DNA from: Amycolatopsis cihanbeyliensis
GTDB taxonomy: Bacteria; Actinomycetota; Actinomycetes; Mycobacteriales; Pseudonocardiaceae
Assembly (NCBI RefSeq): GCF_006715045.1
Contig: NZ_VFML01000001.1
Location: forward strand, 2,076,501-2,140,500
Direction: 5' to 3'
DNA length: 64,000 bases
Positions 1 to 9,353 of this stretch are shown in pieces; positions within the stretch are counted from its first letter, which is position 1; the number at the start of each line of letters is the position of its first letter. The notes under the pieces are model-generated. The model made no database searches. It saw only the letters and a list, made by a program, of their open reading frames with translations, and was not told the origin of the DNA. The position numbers and the translations under genes are program-made.

Positions 1-1421
1 TCCCGCATCAGCGCGGTGCGGATGGCGATCGCGGTGTCCGCGTCGCCCGCGAAGTCGAGATACCCCACCACGCCACCGTAGAGGGCGCGTCGGGTGGGTT
101 CGAGTTCCTCGATCAGCTCCATCGCCCGCACCTTGGGCGCTCCGGACAGGGTGCCCGCGGGGAAGCAGGCGAGTACCGCGTCGAACGCGGTCCTGCCCCC
201 GGCAAGCTCCCCGGTGACCGTGGACACGATGTGCATCACATGGCTGTAGCGCTCGATCTGGAAGAAGTCCACCACGTGCACGCTGCCCGGCTCGCAGACC
301 TTCCCGAGGTCATTGCGGCCGAGGTCGACCAGCATCAGGTGCTCGGAACGCTCCTTGTCGTCGGCGAGCAGCCCCTTGGCAAGCTGGGCGTCCTCGTCCG
401 GGTCCGCGCCGCGCCAGCGGGTGCCGGCGATCGGGTGCGTGCTCGCCTTCCCGTCCCGCACGGTGACCAGCGACTCCGGGCTGGAACCGACGATGTCGAA
501 GCCGTCCATGCGCAGCAGGTACATGTACGGGCTCGGGTTGGAGGTGCGCAGCACCCGGTAGACGTCCAGCGGGTCGGCCCCGGTACGCATCTCGAACCGT
601 TGCGAGGGCACGACCTGGAACGCTTCACCGGCGTGAATGGCCTCCACCGCCTTGTGCACGGCCGCGTGGAAGTCCGCCTCGGTGCGCCTGCGGGTGAACT
701 CGGGCACCGGCCGGTCGAACACCGCGTTGCTGGCGGGGGCCGGCTCGGCGAGCCGCGCGGTCATCCGGTCCAGCCTGCGCACGGCGTCGTCGTAGGCCGC
801 GTCCACCCGCTCCGGCGAGTCGTCCCAGTTCACCGCGTTCGCGATCAGCGTGACGGTGCCCTCGTGGTGGTCGAAGGCGGCAAGGTCGGTGGCCAGCAGC
901 ATGGTCAGCTCGGGGATGTCGATGTCCCGCTCGGCGAGTTCGGGCAACCGCTCCACCCAGCGCACCGCGTCGTAGCCGATGTAGCCGACCATGCCACCGG
1001 TGAGCGGGGGCATCCCCGGCAGCGGTTCGGTGTGCAGCAGCTCGATGGTCTCGCGCAGCACGGACAGCGGGTCGCCCTCGGTGGGCAGGCCGGCCACCGG
1101 GGTGCCGGTCCACACCGCCTTGCCGTCCCGCACGGTCAGCGCCGCGGGGCTGTGCACCCCGATGAACGACCAGCGCGACCAGGACTTGCCGTTCTCGGCC
1201 GACTCGAGCAGGAAGGTACCCGGGCGGTCGCCCGCCAGCCTGCGGTAGAGCGAGAGCGGGGTGTCGGCGTCGGCGAGCAGCCGCCGCACCACGGGAATCA
1301 CCCTGCGCCCCTCGGCCAGCAGGCGGAACTCGCTCCGGCTCGGGCTGACCGCGCCGAGTCCGGCCTTGCGGGGCACACCGGCCGCGGTGCCGGCGGATGG
1401 GGAATCGACCATGACGTTCAT
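1..1421 (-). CDS. trpE: anthranilate synthase component I, C-terminus cut by window edge
   Basis: Converts chorismate plus glutamine-derived ammonia to anthranilate, the first step of tryptophan synthesis. Translation from the ATG at 1421 (an alternative ATG lies at 1412) gives about 473 residues with an N-terminal [11 protein letters not shown] stretch, the [18 protein letters not shown] block and, next to the window edge, the chorismate-binding [12 protein letters not shown] motif. Family members are about 500-520 residues, so roughly the last 40 are missing because of the window boundary. The gene is divergent from the TetR gene at 1517. Other tryptophan functions in the window are priA (8583) and trpD (60209). 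I see no leader peptide or attenuator upstream. Confidence 0.95.
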   Translation of the reverse strand, partial: MNVMVDSPSAGTAAGVPRKAGLGAVSPSRSEFRLLAEGRRVIPVVRRLLADADTPLSLYRRLAGDRPGTFLLESAENGKSWSRWSFIGVHSPAALTVRDGKAVWTGTPVAGLPTEGDPLSVLRETIELLHTEPLPGMPPLTGGMVGYIGYDAVRWVERLPELAERDIDIPELTMLLATDLAAFDHHEGTVTLIANAVNWDDSPERVDAAYDDAVRRLDRMTARLAEPAPASNAVFDRPVPEFTRRRTEADFHAAVHKAVEAIHAGEAFQVVPSQRFEMRTGADPLDVYRVLRTSNPSPYMYLLRMDGFDIVGSSPESLVTVRDGKASTHPIAGTRWRGADPDEDAQLAKGLLADDKERSEHLMLVDLGRNDLGKVCEPGSVHVVDFFQIERYSHVMHIVSTVTGELAGGRTAFDAVLACFPAGTLSGAPKVRAMELIEELEPTRRALYGGVVGYLDFAGDADTAIAIRTALMR

Positions 1422-1468
1422 TGTGCCGCGCATCGCGCCGTCGGGCCGGGGTGGCCGCCTCCCCGCTC

Positions 1469-1488
1469 AATTCATGTAATGTTGAATT
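1469..1488. promoter_or_regulatory. candidate TetR operator between trpE and the TetR gene
   Basis: The perfect inverted repeat AATTCA-8 nt-TGAATT sits in an AT-rich island within otherwise GC-rich DNA, 29 bp before the TetR start. The position and dyad suit auto-regulation by that TetR; binding is inferred. Confidence 0.45.
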
Positions 1489-1516
1489 ATTGGGCGGCAG
1501 CGGTCATCATAAGGAC

Positions 1517-2131
1517 ATGAGCTCCGCCAGCGAAACCACGCCGACCAAGCGCCGAGGCAGGCGCCCAGCGGGACAGGACACCCGAGCCGCCCTGCTGGAG
1601 GCCGCCCGCGCGGTCTTCGCCGAGACCGGCTACGAGGGCGCGACCGTGCGGGGCATCGCCACCAGGGCCGGGGTGGACGCGGCGATGGTGAACCACTGGT
1701 TCGGCAGCAAGGAGGGCCTGTTCGCGCAGGCCGTGCTGGAACTGCCGTTCAACCCGGCCGAGTTGCTGGACACCCTGCTGAGCGGCCCGGTGGAGGAGCT
1801 GAGCGAGCGGATCGTGCGGACCTTCCTGACCCGCTGGGACGAGAGCGGGGGTGGGATGTTCGCGGCGCTGGTCCGCAGTGTCGCCGGGCACGAGCAGGTG
1901 GCGCAGGTGCTCCGCGAGTTCTTCCTCAACCATCTGTTCACCCGGCTCGCCGACAAGGTCGGTGGCGAGGACGCCCAGTTCCGGGCCACGCTGTGCGCGT
2001 CCCAGGTCATCGGCATGGGCATGATCCGCTACGTGGCCCGGTTCGAGCCGCTGGCCTCGACCGACGTCGAGACCATGGTCACCGCCGTGGCCCCCACCCT
2101 CCAGCGCTACCTCACCGGCCCGATCGACTGA
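1517..2131 (+). CDS. TetR-family transcriptional regulator
   Basis: A 204-residue DNA-binding repressor. Residues about 15-60 form the TetR helix-turn-helix (TRAALLEAARAVFAETGY, then VDAAMVNHWFGSKEGLF), followed by an all-helical ligand and dimer domain resembling TetR_C families that bind hydrophobic ligands. I chose the ATG at 1517, preceded by AAGGA, over the upstream start at 1421, because residues before it look non-coding. It is divergent from trpE and its stop is 10 bp from the stop of hisI (convergent). No dedicated target gene adjoins it, so the ligand and regulon are unknown; the dyad at 1469-1488 suggests autoregulation. Confidence 0.85.
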   Translation: MSSASETTPTKRRGRRPAGQDTRAALLEAARAVFAETGYEGATVRGIATRAGVDAAMVNHWFGSKEGLFAQAVLELPFNPAELLDTLLSGPVEELSERIVRTFLTRWDESGGGMFAALVRSVAGHEQVAQVLREFFLNHLFTRLADKVGGEDAQFRATLCASQVIGMGMIRYVARFEPLASTDVETMVTAVAPTLQRYLTGPID

Positions 2132-2140
2132 CCGCGCAAA

Positions 2141-2506
2141 TCAGTCCTCGGCGAGCAGGAGGCGGGCACCGGTGTCGAAGCAGGTGCGCGTGCCGGTGTG
2201 GCAGGCGGGGCCGGTCTGGTCGACGCGCACCAGCAGGGTGTCGCCGTCGCAGTCGACGCGAACCTCGCGCACGTGCTGGGTGTGCCCCGAGGTCTCTCCC
2301 TTCACCCAGAGCCGCTGCCTGCTGCGGGAGTAGTAGGTGGCCCGCCGGGTGGTGAGGGTGCGTTCCAGCGCCTCGTCGTCCATCCAGGCCACCATCAGCA
2401 CCTCGGCGGTCGCGTGCTCGACGACCACGGCACACACCAGCCCGTCCGGGGTGCGCTTGAGCCGCTCGGCGATCGCCGGATCGAGGATGCTGTCGTCGCG
2501 GCTCAT
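2141..2506 (-). CDS. hisI: phosphoribosyl-AMP cyclohydrolase
   Basis: Hydrolyses the purine ring of phosphoribosyl-AMP in histidine synthesis. The 121-residue protein has the family signature: [33 protein letters not shown], the metal-binding DCDGDTLLV segment, and [12 protein letters not shown] with zinc-ligand cysteines. This is the monofunctional form; no HisE domain is fused. The start ATG overlaps the stop of the upstream membrane gene as ATGA (2503-2506), so the two are probably translationally coupled in a hisF-membrane gene-hisI unit. Confidence 0.95.
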   Translation of the reverse strand: MSRDDSILDPAIAERLKRTPDGLVCAVVVEHATAEVLMVAWMDDEALERTLTTRRATYYSRSRQRLWVKGETSGHTQHVREVRVDCDGDTLLVRVDQTGPACHTGTRTCFDTGARLLLAED

Positions 2507-2895
2507 GCGCGGTCCTCCCCCAGCACGTAGCGCCGCATCGGCAGCGAGTTGAGCAGCACCCCGGAGTAGACGTACCCGGCGGCCGCCAGGATCGAGAACA
2601 GCTTCACCCACAGCATCGCGGCCACCAGCAGGGCGAACACGTGCGCGATGGCGAACAGCACGACCACCACGTAGCCGGTGATCCGGAAGAACGGGTGCCC
2701 CCTTCCGATCCCCGCGGCCACGATCCCGCCGAAGAACAGGCTGGTCAGCGGCACCATCAGCCCGCGAGCGGTCGCGCCGACCGCGACCATCATGAACAGC
2801 ACGAGCAACGCGTACACGACCGGGATGCCGACCAGCAGAGCCATGGTCACCTTCACCTCGGTGGGCGCCTGCCTGCCGCGCGCACTGAGCTTCAT
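2503..2895 (-). CDS. small four-helix membrane protein in the hisF-hisI operon
   Basis: 130 residues with about four hydrophobic segments (near 17-38, 46-62, 72-94 and 97-115), short charged ends and no catalytic motif I recognise. It overlaps hisF at its start (ATGA, 2892-2895) and hisI at its stop (ATGA, 2503-2506), so it is locked into the his transcript. A membrane protein of unknown function between hisF and hisI is a feature of actinobacterial his loci as I know them. No role in histidine synthesis can be deduced from the sequence. Confidence 0.8.
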   Translation of the reverse strand: MKLSARGRQAPTEVKVTMALLVGIPVVYALLVLFMMVAVGATARGLMVPLTSLFFGGIVAAGIGRGHPFFRITGYVVVVLFAIAHVFALLVAAMLWVKLFSILAAAGYVYSGVLLNSLPMRRYVLGEDRA

Positions 2896-3665
2896 CGGAC
2901 CTCGACTCCTCCCGCCCGCAGCGCCGACTTGACCTCGCCGATCTTCAGCTCGCCGAAGTGGAACACGCTCGCCGCCAGCACCGCGTCCGCCCCGGCACGC
3001 ACCGCGGGCGGGAAGTGCTCCACCGCGCCCGCGCCACCGCTGGCGATCACCGGTACCCGCACCGCGGCCCGCACCAGCTCGATCAGCTCCAGGTCGAACC
3101 CGGCCTTGGTGCCGTCGGCGTCCATCGAGTTGAGCAGGATCTCGCCGACGCCGAGCTCCTCGCCGCGCGCGGCCCACTCGATCGCGTCGATCCCGGTGCC
3201 TCGGCGCCCGCCGTGCGTGGTGACCTCGAATCCGGAGGCGGTCGGTTGCCCGCCCGCGGGCACCCGGCGCGCGTCCACCGAGAGCACAACGCACTGTGCG
3301 CCGAACCGCCGCGAGGCCTCTCGCAGCAACTCCGGCCGCGCGATCGCGGCGGTGTTGATGCTCGCCTTGTCCGCGCCGGCGCGCAGCAGCCGGTTCACGT
3401 CCTCGGTGCTGCGCACCCCGCCACCCACGGTCAGCGGGATGAACACCTGCTCCGCCGTGCGCCGGACCACCTCGTAGGTGGTCTCCCGGTCCCCCGAGGA
3501 CGCCGTGACGTCCAGGAAGGTGAGCTCGTCGGCGCCCTCGGCGTCATAGGCACGCGCCAGCTCCACCGGGTCGCCCGCGTCCCGCAGGCCGGTGAAGTTG
3601 ACCCCCTTCACCACCCGACCGGCGTCGACATCGAGGCACGGAATCACTCTCACCGCGACGGACAT
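2892..3665 (-). CDS. hisF: imidazole glycerol phosphate synthase cyclase subunit
   Basis: The TIM-barrel subunit that takes ammonia from HisH and converts PRFAR to imidazole glycerol phosphate and AICAR. At 257 residues it is full length. It has the N-terminal [19 protein letters not shown] with the catalytic Asp in CLDV, the phosphate-binding VGGGVRS and IASGGAGA loops, and the second catalytic Asp in VLSVDARR. Its partner hisH is about 6 kb away (9354-9983) on the same strand, separated by priA and an accessory block. The start ATG is at 3665. Confidence 0.97.
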   Translation of the reverse strand: MSVAVRVIPCLDVDAGRVVKGVNFTGLRDAGDPVELARAYDAEGADELTFLDVTASSGDRETTYEVVRRTAEQVFIPLTVGGGVRSTEDVNRLLRAGADKASINTAAIARPELLREASRRFGAQCVVLSVDARRVPAGGQPTASGFEVTTHGGRRGTGIDAIEWAARGEELGVGEILLNSMDADGTKAGFDLELIELVRAAVRVPVIASGGAGAVEHFPPAVRAGADAVLAASVFHFGELKIGEVKSALRAGGVEVR

Positions 3666-3694
3666 GCCCGTCAGCGTACGTGGTGCGGCTCCGG

Positions 3695-3883
3695 CTACCT
3701 CGCGGCCGCGGCGAGGAAGGCCCGCCAGGCGGCCCTGGGCACGGTGAGCATCCCCGAGTTCGGCGCCTTGGAGTCCCGCACCAGGGTGCTCGGCTCCCGC
3801 CAGCCCACCTCGACACAGGCGCCGTTATTGGTGCTGTAGCTGCTCGTGCGCCAGGCAGTCCCGCCCGGCTCCGGCGTGTGCAT
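3695..3883 (-). CDS. DUF397 family protein
   Basis: A 62-residue protein with the family pattern: [19 protein letters not shown] near the N-terminus, then [26 protein letters not shown]397 genes usually sit directly after an HTH/DUF5753 regulator, as here. The ATG at 3883 lies 59 bp inside the end of that regulator gene, in another frame. An in-frame upstream ATG at 3928 would add residues unlike the family. The function of this family, common in antibiotic-producing actinomycetes, is unclear; some pairs act as developmental regulator and antagonist. Confidence 0.8.
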   Translation of the reverse strand: MHTPEPGGTAWRTSSYSTNNGACVEVGWREPSTLVRDSKAPNSGMLTVPRAAWRAFLAAAAR

Positions 3884-4478
3884 GGTGGTCCTCTCGCCGC
3901 CCGTAAAGATCGATTGCCCACTCGGCAATCAGCTCCCTCGATTCTCGCTCATCCAGGGCAGTACTGGCGAGGGTCTTCAGCACCAGGCGATGCGCCGCCA
4001 CCTCCTCTCGCGTCTCCAGGAACAGGCTGGACGTCTCGCTGTCCAGGTAGACCACCGGGGCGAACTCCGCCGACTCGATCAGCATGAACGCCCCGGCGAC
4101 ACCCGCGTGCGCCCCCGCGGCGGCCGGGATCACCCGGACCGTGACGTAGGGCCGCACGGACAGCCGCAGCAGGTGGTGCAGTTGCTCGGACATCACCTCG
4201 GCGCCGCCCACCGGAAGGCGCAGCGCGAACTCGTGGATGAAGAACACGAAGTGGCAGCGGCTCGACCGGGACAGCAACGCCTGCCGAGCCAGTCGTGCCC
4301 GCACCCTGCTCTCGATCTCGTTGCCGTACCGCTTCCCGCTCAACAAGCGGGACACCCGGCTCTGCGGCCAGCCGAGCAGCCGCCCGGCCTGCTTCCCGTT
4401 CAACCCGACCCGCTCCATCGCCGCGCGCAGCCCCTCCCCCAGCTCCCGGCTGCGCACCGTGCTCTCTCGATCGCCCAT
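3825..4478 (-). CDS. HTH/DUF5753 regulator with internal deletion
   Basis: A 217-residue member of the XRE-type regulators paired with DUF397. Residues about 10-43 form the helix-turn-helix (GLNGKQAGRLLGWPQSRVSRLLSGK). After RYGNE it continues at once with ESRVRARLARQALL and FALRLPVGGAEVMSEQLHHLL, which belong to the second half of the DUF5753 domain. Family members are normally near 280 residues, so about 60-80 residues are missing in frame between the HTH and the sensor half (the stretch that usually carries EPxLVPGLLQTxxYARA). It may still bind DNA but has probably lost part of its sensory fold. The ATG at 4478 is used; sequence upstream of it is not family-like. Confidence 0.75.
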   Translation of the reverse strand: MGDRESTVRSRELGEGLRAAMERVGLNGKQAGRLLGWPQSRVSRLLSGKRYGNEIESRVRARLARQALLSRSSRCHFVFFIHEFALRLPVGGAEVMSEQLHHLLRLSVRPYVTVRVIPAAAGAHAGVAGAFMLIESAEFAPVVYLDSETSSLFLETREEVAAHRLVLKTLASTALDERESRELIAEWAIDLYGRREDHHAHAGAGRDCLAHEQLQHQ

Positions 4479-4569
4479 GGGTCGAAAGTAGACGGTGCAC
4501 CCCCGGCAACCCGGCAGGAACGCGAGGATTCCACCGGAGCGGACGAGGGGGTGCCCCGCGGGCAACCAA

Positions 4570-5772
4570 TCACCCGGGGAACAGCACCGCCCTGCCCACC
4601 GCCACCAGGTCGGCCGCCAGGTGGGGACGGCCGCGTAACGACGCGAGGCGGGTCACGTCGTTCACCATCATGATCGCGGCCTGGACCACCACCCGCGCCT
4701 GGTCGGCGTCCAGCGGCCGGACCTCGCGCAGCAACCGCACCCACTCCTCGATACCCGCGCGCTGCACCCTGCGGAACCTGCTGGCCTGCGCCCGCGGAAG
4801 GTGGATGCTCTCGCTGACCAGGGTGCCGATCAGGTCGGGATGCTCGAGGGTGACGGCCACGTAGTAGCCCAGCAGCGACTCGAGGCATTCCGCGGGCGTG
4901 TCGCCCTCGGCCAGCGAGCGCGCGGTGTAGTGCCGGGTCCACTCCGCTCCCCGCTCCAGCACCGCGGCGAGGATCTCGGCCTTGCCGCCGAAGTGGTGGT
5001 ACACGCTCGGGCCGGTGATCCCGGCCGCGACACCGATCTCCTCGATCCCCACGGCGGGGTAACCGCGCTGGTGGAACAGCCGGGTGGCCACCGCGATCAG
5101 CCGCTCCCGCCGTCCGCCCCGTTCCGGATCGGGCCGGACGGCGGGCGGCGGTTCCCGCTCCGGCGGCCACGGCGAGGTCGCGAGGGCGGCGGTGATCGAG
5201 GTGACCAGCAGCGACTCGAACTCCGCCCTGGGCAGTCGCACCGAGTGGTGCGAGGGACTGCCCAGCACCGACAGGGCACACCAGCCGAGGAACTCGGCGT
5301 CCTCCCTGCGCAGCTCCGGGCGCGCCATCCGGGTCAGCGCGGCCAGCGCCGCGACGATCCTGGTCAGCCTGCGCAGCACCTCGCCGCGGTCGGCGCCACC
5401 GAGGTTGCGTACCTCGCGCTGCCACAGGGCCGGCACGCCGCGACGGTCCAGCGCGAGGGCGGTCAGGGTGCGCACGAAGCCGTCCACCGTGCGCTGTTCC
5501 GCGGACAACGTTGTCAACCGGTCCTCGACCAGCTCCAACCCCTCGAACAGCACGCGCACCAGCAGGTCGTGCTTGCTGCGGAAGTGCCGGTAGATGGCGG
5601 TGGAGCTGATCCCGACCTCGGCGGCGACCTCGCCGAGCGAGGTGGCGTGGTACCCCTCGCGCAGGAACAGCGCACCGGCCACCCACAGGATCTGCTCCTT
5701 GCGGTCGCGGGGTCGCTTACGCCGATCGGCCGTATCCGGCTGCGACACGATCGGGCGAGCGTCCACCGTCAT
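4570..5772 (-). CDS. double TetR regulator, two HTH domains in one chain
   Basis: 400 residues holding two TetR units in series. The first HTH is at about 20-66 (RKEQILWVAGALFLREGYH, ISSTAIYRHFRSKHDLLVR). The second is at about 231-277 (RRERLIAVATRLFHQRGYP, ITGPSVYHHFGGKAEILAA). Each is followed by helical ligand-domain sequence. Actinobacteria encode a known class of such TetR-TetR proteins, often controlling fatty or acyl-CoA metabolism, but no such target adjoins here. It is divergent from the M64 peptidase gene, with about 100 bp between. The ATG at 5772 is the only start that keeps the full first HTH without odd N-terminal sequence. Confidence 0.85.
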   Translation of the reverse strand: MTVDARPIVSQPDTADRRKRPRDRKEQILWVAGALFLREGYHATSLGEVAAEVGISSTAIYRHFRSKHDLLVRVLFEGLELVEDRLTTLSAEQRTVDGFVRTLTALALDRRGVPALWQREVRNLGGADRGEVLRRLTRIVAALAALTRMARPELRREDAEFLGWCALSVLGSPSHHSVRLPRAEFESLLVTSITAALATSPWPPEREPPPAVRPDPERGGRRERLIAVATRLFHQRGYPAVGIEEIGVAAGITGPSVYHHFGGKAEILAAVLERGAEWTRHYTARSLAEGDTPAECLESLLGYYVAVTLEHPDLIGTLVSESIHLPRAQASRFRRVQRAGIEEWVRLLREVRPLDADQARVVVQAAIMMVNDVTRLASLRGRPHLAADLVAVGRAVLFPG

Positions 5773-5868
5773 ATTGTCCAGCGCGCATCGATCCGGCCTC
5801 AAGCACACCTTCGGGGCACGGCAGGATACGACGTTCGGCCGTTCCGGTGACCCGGTTGATCTTCTAGC

Positions 5869-8166
5869 GTGCCCGGCATGTGGGGACGGCGGGTTACCGT
5901 GGCAATGGTCGGTGTGCTCACGATGGTGGCCGCGGCGCTGAGCGCCCCGGCGGCGCAGGCGGGGCCCGATGCCGCCAGGGTGGTGCCGATCGAGGTCACC
6001 GGCGACCCGGCAAAGCGGTTCAACCTGGTGATCCTCGGGGACGGGTACACCGCGGCCGAGATGCCGGAGTTCCGCGAACACGTGAACCGGCACCTGAACG
6101 TGCTGTGGACGATCGAGCCGTTCAGCTCCTACCGCAACTACCTCAACGTGTACGCGGTGGAGATCGACTCGGCGGAGTCCGGCGTGGACTGCGATCCCGG
6201 GCTGGACGCGCCGCGCAGGGACACCCCGCTGAACATGGGTTTCTGGGGCGGCTGTAACCCCGACAGCGTGCGGCGCCTGCTCACCGTGGACCACACGGCG
6301 GCCACGCGGTACGCGAACCTGATCGGGGGCACCACGGAGGCCAACCGGCAACTGCTGGCCATCGGCAACAGCGACACCTACGGCGGCGCGGGTGGGGCCT
6401 ACGCCACGGCTTCCGGCGGGAACGCGCTGTCCTCGCTGATCACCCCGCACGAGCTGGGCCACTCGCTCGGCGGGCTGCAGGACGAGTACGACTACTACCA
6501 GCGTGGGGTGCGCGGGGGTACCTACACTGGCGGGGAGCCGGGTTCGGCGCACCACACCGTGCTCACCGAGGATGAGATGCGCGAGCAACGGGCCAAGTGG
6601 TGGCGCTGGCTCGGGGAGCCGAGCGAGTCCGGCGGGGTCATCGGCGCCTACGAGGGCGGCCTGTACAGCAGCCGGGGCGTGTGGCGGCCGAGCAGGCACT
6701 CGATGATGAAGTCGCTGGGCTACTACTTCGACCAGGTGTCGAGGGAGCGGATGACCCAGCGGATCTCGGCGAAGGTGAACATCCTCCCCGAGGGGACACC
6801 CACCGCCGAGCCGATCGGCGCCGACCGGGTGGTCTGGGTGCGGACCCCGCATCCGGTCGGGCACGAGCTGAACGTCACCTGGACCCTGGACGGCACCGAG
6901 GTGCCCGCGGGCAACGCGCGCAGCCTCGACCTCGGCGAGCTGGACCTGGCCCCCGGCAGGCACACGCTCACCGCGACCGTGGCCGACCCGACCGAGTTCG
7001 TGCGCGACCCGGCGATCCGGTCCTCCCCCGCGCTGACCCGCGACCGGAGCTGGACCGTGGACACCGCGTTGACCACCCCGCCGGAGCCGACCCCGGCGGC
7101 CTTCACCGGCTCCACCCCGACCGGCGAGCCGGTGGGCGCCGAGGAGGTGGTGCACGTGGACACCACCCACCCGCCGACGCGGCGCCTCGAGGTCGCCTGG
7201 ACCGTGGACGGGCAACCGGTGCCCAACCCCGGTAACGACCTGGACCTCGACCTCGCCGGACTGTCCCTCGATTCCGGCGCCCACACCGTGACCGCAACGG
7301 TGTCCGGTCCGGACGGTTCGGACAGTCGTATGTGGACGGTGGACGCGACCGATCCGGTTGCGGAGTACCGGCTGTCCGAGTCGGTACTGACCGTGCGCAA
7401 GCCGGGCAAGCCCGCCGAGTACATCTTCAACGGCCCGTTCACCATGGACCTCACCGCGAGCGACGACACCGAAGGGCACGTGGTGCGCGAGTTCCGCACC
7501 GACGGCGACGGTTGGTACAACTACTTCGGCTGGCCGACCGACCCGGACGCGCCGTTCCGGTTCACCGCCGAGGGCACCGTGATCGACGACCTGGTGTACG
7601 GCAAGCTCGGCACGCCGCGCCTGGTGCCATGGGACGACGTGCCGCCCGGCTACGGCAGGCACACCATCGAGTACCGGGCGATCGATCCGGCCGGTAACCG
7701 GGGGCGGGCGCGCGAGTTCGTGGTGACCCTGCTGCCGGAGCCGCCCGCCTGCACCTCCACCGTCACCGGGCGGTATGCCGGGCCGCTGCTGGTGACCTCG
7801 GGGGTGACCTGCCTGGGCGGGGCACGGGTGGCCGGTCCGGTCACCGTCCGCCCCGGAGCCTCGCTCGTCGCCACCGACGCCACGCTCACCGGGCCGGTGC
7901 GGGCTTCCGGCGCCGCCAGCGTGCAGCTCCTGCGGACCTCGGTGCGGGGCCCGGTGCGCCTCGCCGGGGGTACCAGCGATGTCACCGTGATCGGCAGCAG
8001 GCTGCTCGGCCCGGTGGCGCTGACCGGAAACCGGGGTCCGGTGCTGGCCGGCAGCACCGTCCACGGGCCACTGCACTGCGCGGGCAACGAGTCCGCCCCG
8101 GACACCTTGCGGGCGCCCAACACCCTGTCCGGCCCGGCCACCGGTCAGTGCGCCGGCCTGGGCTGA
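5869..8166 (+). CDS. secreted M64 (IgA-peptidase-type) metallopeptidase with C-terminal repeats
   Basis: An exported zinc protease. Residues 8-31 form a signal peptide with AQA-type cleavage. The M64 catalytic domain covers about 38-290 and has the zinc motif HELGH at 194-198 followed by SLGGLQDEY. Two similar beta-sandwich (Ig/PKD-like) repeats follow at about 305-400 and 417-495, each ending in a Trp-Thr-Val-Asp strand. The tail (about 625-765) repeats G-P-V-x-V/L segments such as VAGPVTVRPG, LTGPVRASG and VRGPVRLAGG, which looks like a beta-helical surface or polysaccharide-contact domain bracketed by cysteines. The start may be GTG 5869 or ATG 5878. No substrate can be assigned; the IgA name is only the family label. 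Confidence 0.85.
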   Translation: MPGMWGRRVTVAMVGVLTMVAAALSAPAAQAGPDAARVVPIEVTGDPAKRFNLVILGDGYTAAEMPEFREHVNRHLNVLWTIEPFSSYRNYLNVYAVEIDSAESGVDCDPGLDAPRRDTPLNMGFWGGCNPDSVRRLLTVDHTAATRYANLIGGTTEANRQLLAIGNSDTYGGAGGAYATASGGNALSSLITPHELGHSLGGLQDEYDYYQRGVRGGTYTGGEPGSAHHTVLTEDEMREQRAKWWRWLGEPSESGGVIGAYEGGLYSSRGVWRPSRHSMMKSLGYYFDQVSRERMTQRISAKVNILPEGTPTAEPIGADRVVWVRTPHPVGHELNVTWTLDGTEVPAGNARSLDLGELDLAPGRHTLTATVADPTEFVRDPAIRSSPALTRDRSWTVDTALTTPPEPTPAAFTGSTPTGEPVGAEEVVHVDTTHPPTRRLEVAWTVDGQPVPNPGNDLDLDLAGLSLDSGAHTVTATVSGPDGSDSRMWTVDATDPVAEYRLSESVLTVRKPGKPAEYIFNGPFTMDLTASDDTEGHVVREFRTDGDGWYNYFGWPTDPDAPFRFTAEGTVIDDLVYGKLGTPRLVPWDDVPPGYGRHTIEYRAIDPAGNRGRAREFVVTLLPEPPACTSTVTGRYAGPLLVTSGVTCLGGARVAGPVTVRPGASLVATDATLTGPVRASGAASVQLLRTSVRGPVRLAGGTSDVTVIGSRLLGPVALTGNRGPVLAGSTVHGPLHCAGNESAPDTLRAPNTLSGPATGQCAGLG

Positions 8167-8192
8167 TCCGCGGCAACCACTACGATAGTCCG

Positions 8193-8576
8193 ATGGGAGC
8201 AGAACTCGATCGGCTGGCTGCCGAGAAGTACCTGGTGCTCACGACGTTCCGGAAGAGCGGTGTCGCGGTGCCCACGCCCGTGTGGGCGGCACGCGACGGG
8301 GACGAGCTGGTCGTGTGGAGCGCGCGCAAGGCGGGCAAGGTCAAGCGCATCCGCAACAGCGGCCGGGTCGAGCTGACCGCCTGCGACGCGCGGGGCAAGC
8401 GCACGCACGGCGGCACCGTGCCCGGCACCGCGCGGCTGCTGGACGACGAGGGCAGCCAGCGTGCGCGGGACACGATCAAGCGCAAGTACGGGCTGGTCGG
8501 GCACGTGAGCATGTTCTTCAGCGAGCTGCGCGGCAAGGACCGCACGATCGGTATCGCCGTGACGCTCGAGGAGTAG
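8193..8576 (+). CDS. PPOX-class F420-dependent oxidoreductase (pyridoxamine-oxidase fold)
   Basis: A 127-residue split-barrel flavin/deazaflavin protein. Its opening LDRLAAEKYLVLTTFRKSGVAVPTPVW and the ARKAGKVKRIRNSGRVELTACDARGK segment are typical of the short F420-binding PPOX subfamily found in F420-making actinobacteria. The substrate is unknown; relatives reduce quinones, biliverdin or xenobiotics. The ATG at 8193 follows the M64 gene by 26 bp. The stop is 6 bp from the convergent priA stop. Confidence 0.8.
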   Translation: MGAELDRLAAEKYLVLTTFRKSGVAVPTPVWAARDGDELVVWSARKAGKVKRIRNSGRVELTACDARGKRTHGGTVPGTARLLDDEGSQRARDTIKRKYGLVGHVSMFFSELRGKDRTIGIAVTLEE

Positions 8577-8582
8577 TCCCGG

Positions 8583-9320
8583 CTACGCGCCCGCCACGGC
8601 GGCGAGGGCCTCGGGCAGGGTGAACGCGCCCGCGTAGAGGGCCTTGCCCACGATGGCGCCCTCCACGCCGTCCCTGGCCAGGGTGGCCAGCGCCCGCAGG
8701 TCATCCACACTGGACACACCGCCGGAGGCGATCACGGCGGCGTCGGTGCGCGCGGTGACCTCACGCAGCAGGTCCAGGTTCGGGCCACGCAGGGTGCCGT
8801 CCTTGCTGACGTCGGTCACCACGTACCGCTGCGCGCCGTCGGCGTCCAGCCGGTCGAGCACCTCCCACAGGTCCCCGCCGTCCCGGGTCCAGCCGCGGGC
8901 GGCGAGCCGGTGGCCGGCCTCGGTGATCCGCACGTCCAGCCCGATCGCCACCCGGTCACCGTGCGTGGCGACGACCTTCGCGCTCCACTCCGGGTCCTCC
9001 AGCGCCGCGGTGCCCAGGTTCACCCTGCGGGCGCCGGTGGCCAGCGCCGCGGCCAGCGAGTCGTCGTCCCGGATGCCACCGGACAGCTCGACCTGCACAT
9101 CCAGCTTGCCGACGACCTCGGCGAGCAGCTCCCGGTTGCTCCCCCGGCCGAAGGCGGCGTCCAGGTCGACCAGGTGGACCCACTCGGCGCCGTCCCGCTG
9201 CCAGGCGAGCGCTGCTTCCAGCGGTTCGCCGTAGGTGGTCTCGGTGCCGGCCTCGCCCCGGACGAGGCGGACGGCCTGACCGTCGGCGACGTCGACGGCG
9301 GGTAGGAGCGTGAAAGTCAC
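8583..9320 (-). CDS. priA: bifunctional ProFAR / phosphoribosylanthranilate isomerase
   Basis: A TIM-barrel isomerase that in actinobacteria does both the HisA step of histidine synthesis and the TrpF step of tryptophan synthesis. At 245 residues it matches mycobacterial PriA closely: [19 protein letters not shown] (catalytic Asp and the flexible Arg), [27 protein letters not shown], and [15 protein letters not shown] with the second catalytic Asp. No separate trpF occurs here, while trpE and trpD do, which fits the dual role. The start is GTG at 9320. It lies 33 bp downstream of hisH, likely in one transcript. Confidence 0.95.
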   Translation of the reverse strand: MTFTLLPAVDVADGQAVRLVRGEAGTETTYGEPLEAALAWQRDGAEWVHLVDLDAAFGRGSNRELLAEVVGKLDVQVELSGGIRDDDSLAAALATGARRVNLGTAALEDPEWSAKVVATHGDRVAIGLDVRITEAGHRLAARGWTRDGGDLWEVLDRLDADGAQRYVVTDVSKDGTLRGPNLDLLREVTARTDAAVIASGGVSSVDDLRALATLARDGVEGAIVGKALYAGAFTLPEALAAVAGA

Positions 9321-9353
9321 GGGGCCACTATAAGAGCCGGCCGGGCGGCCCGC

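Noticed and set aside
1422..1516. Tryptophan attenuator before trpE
   Set aside because: No Trp-codon leader peptide or paired hairpins could be seen in the 95-bp gap.
231..1520. A 429-codon plus-strand frame antisense to trpE
   Set aside because: Rich in Val/Gly/Arg/His with no family features; it is the GC-driven shadow of trpE.
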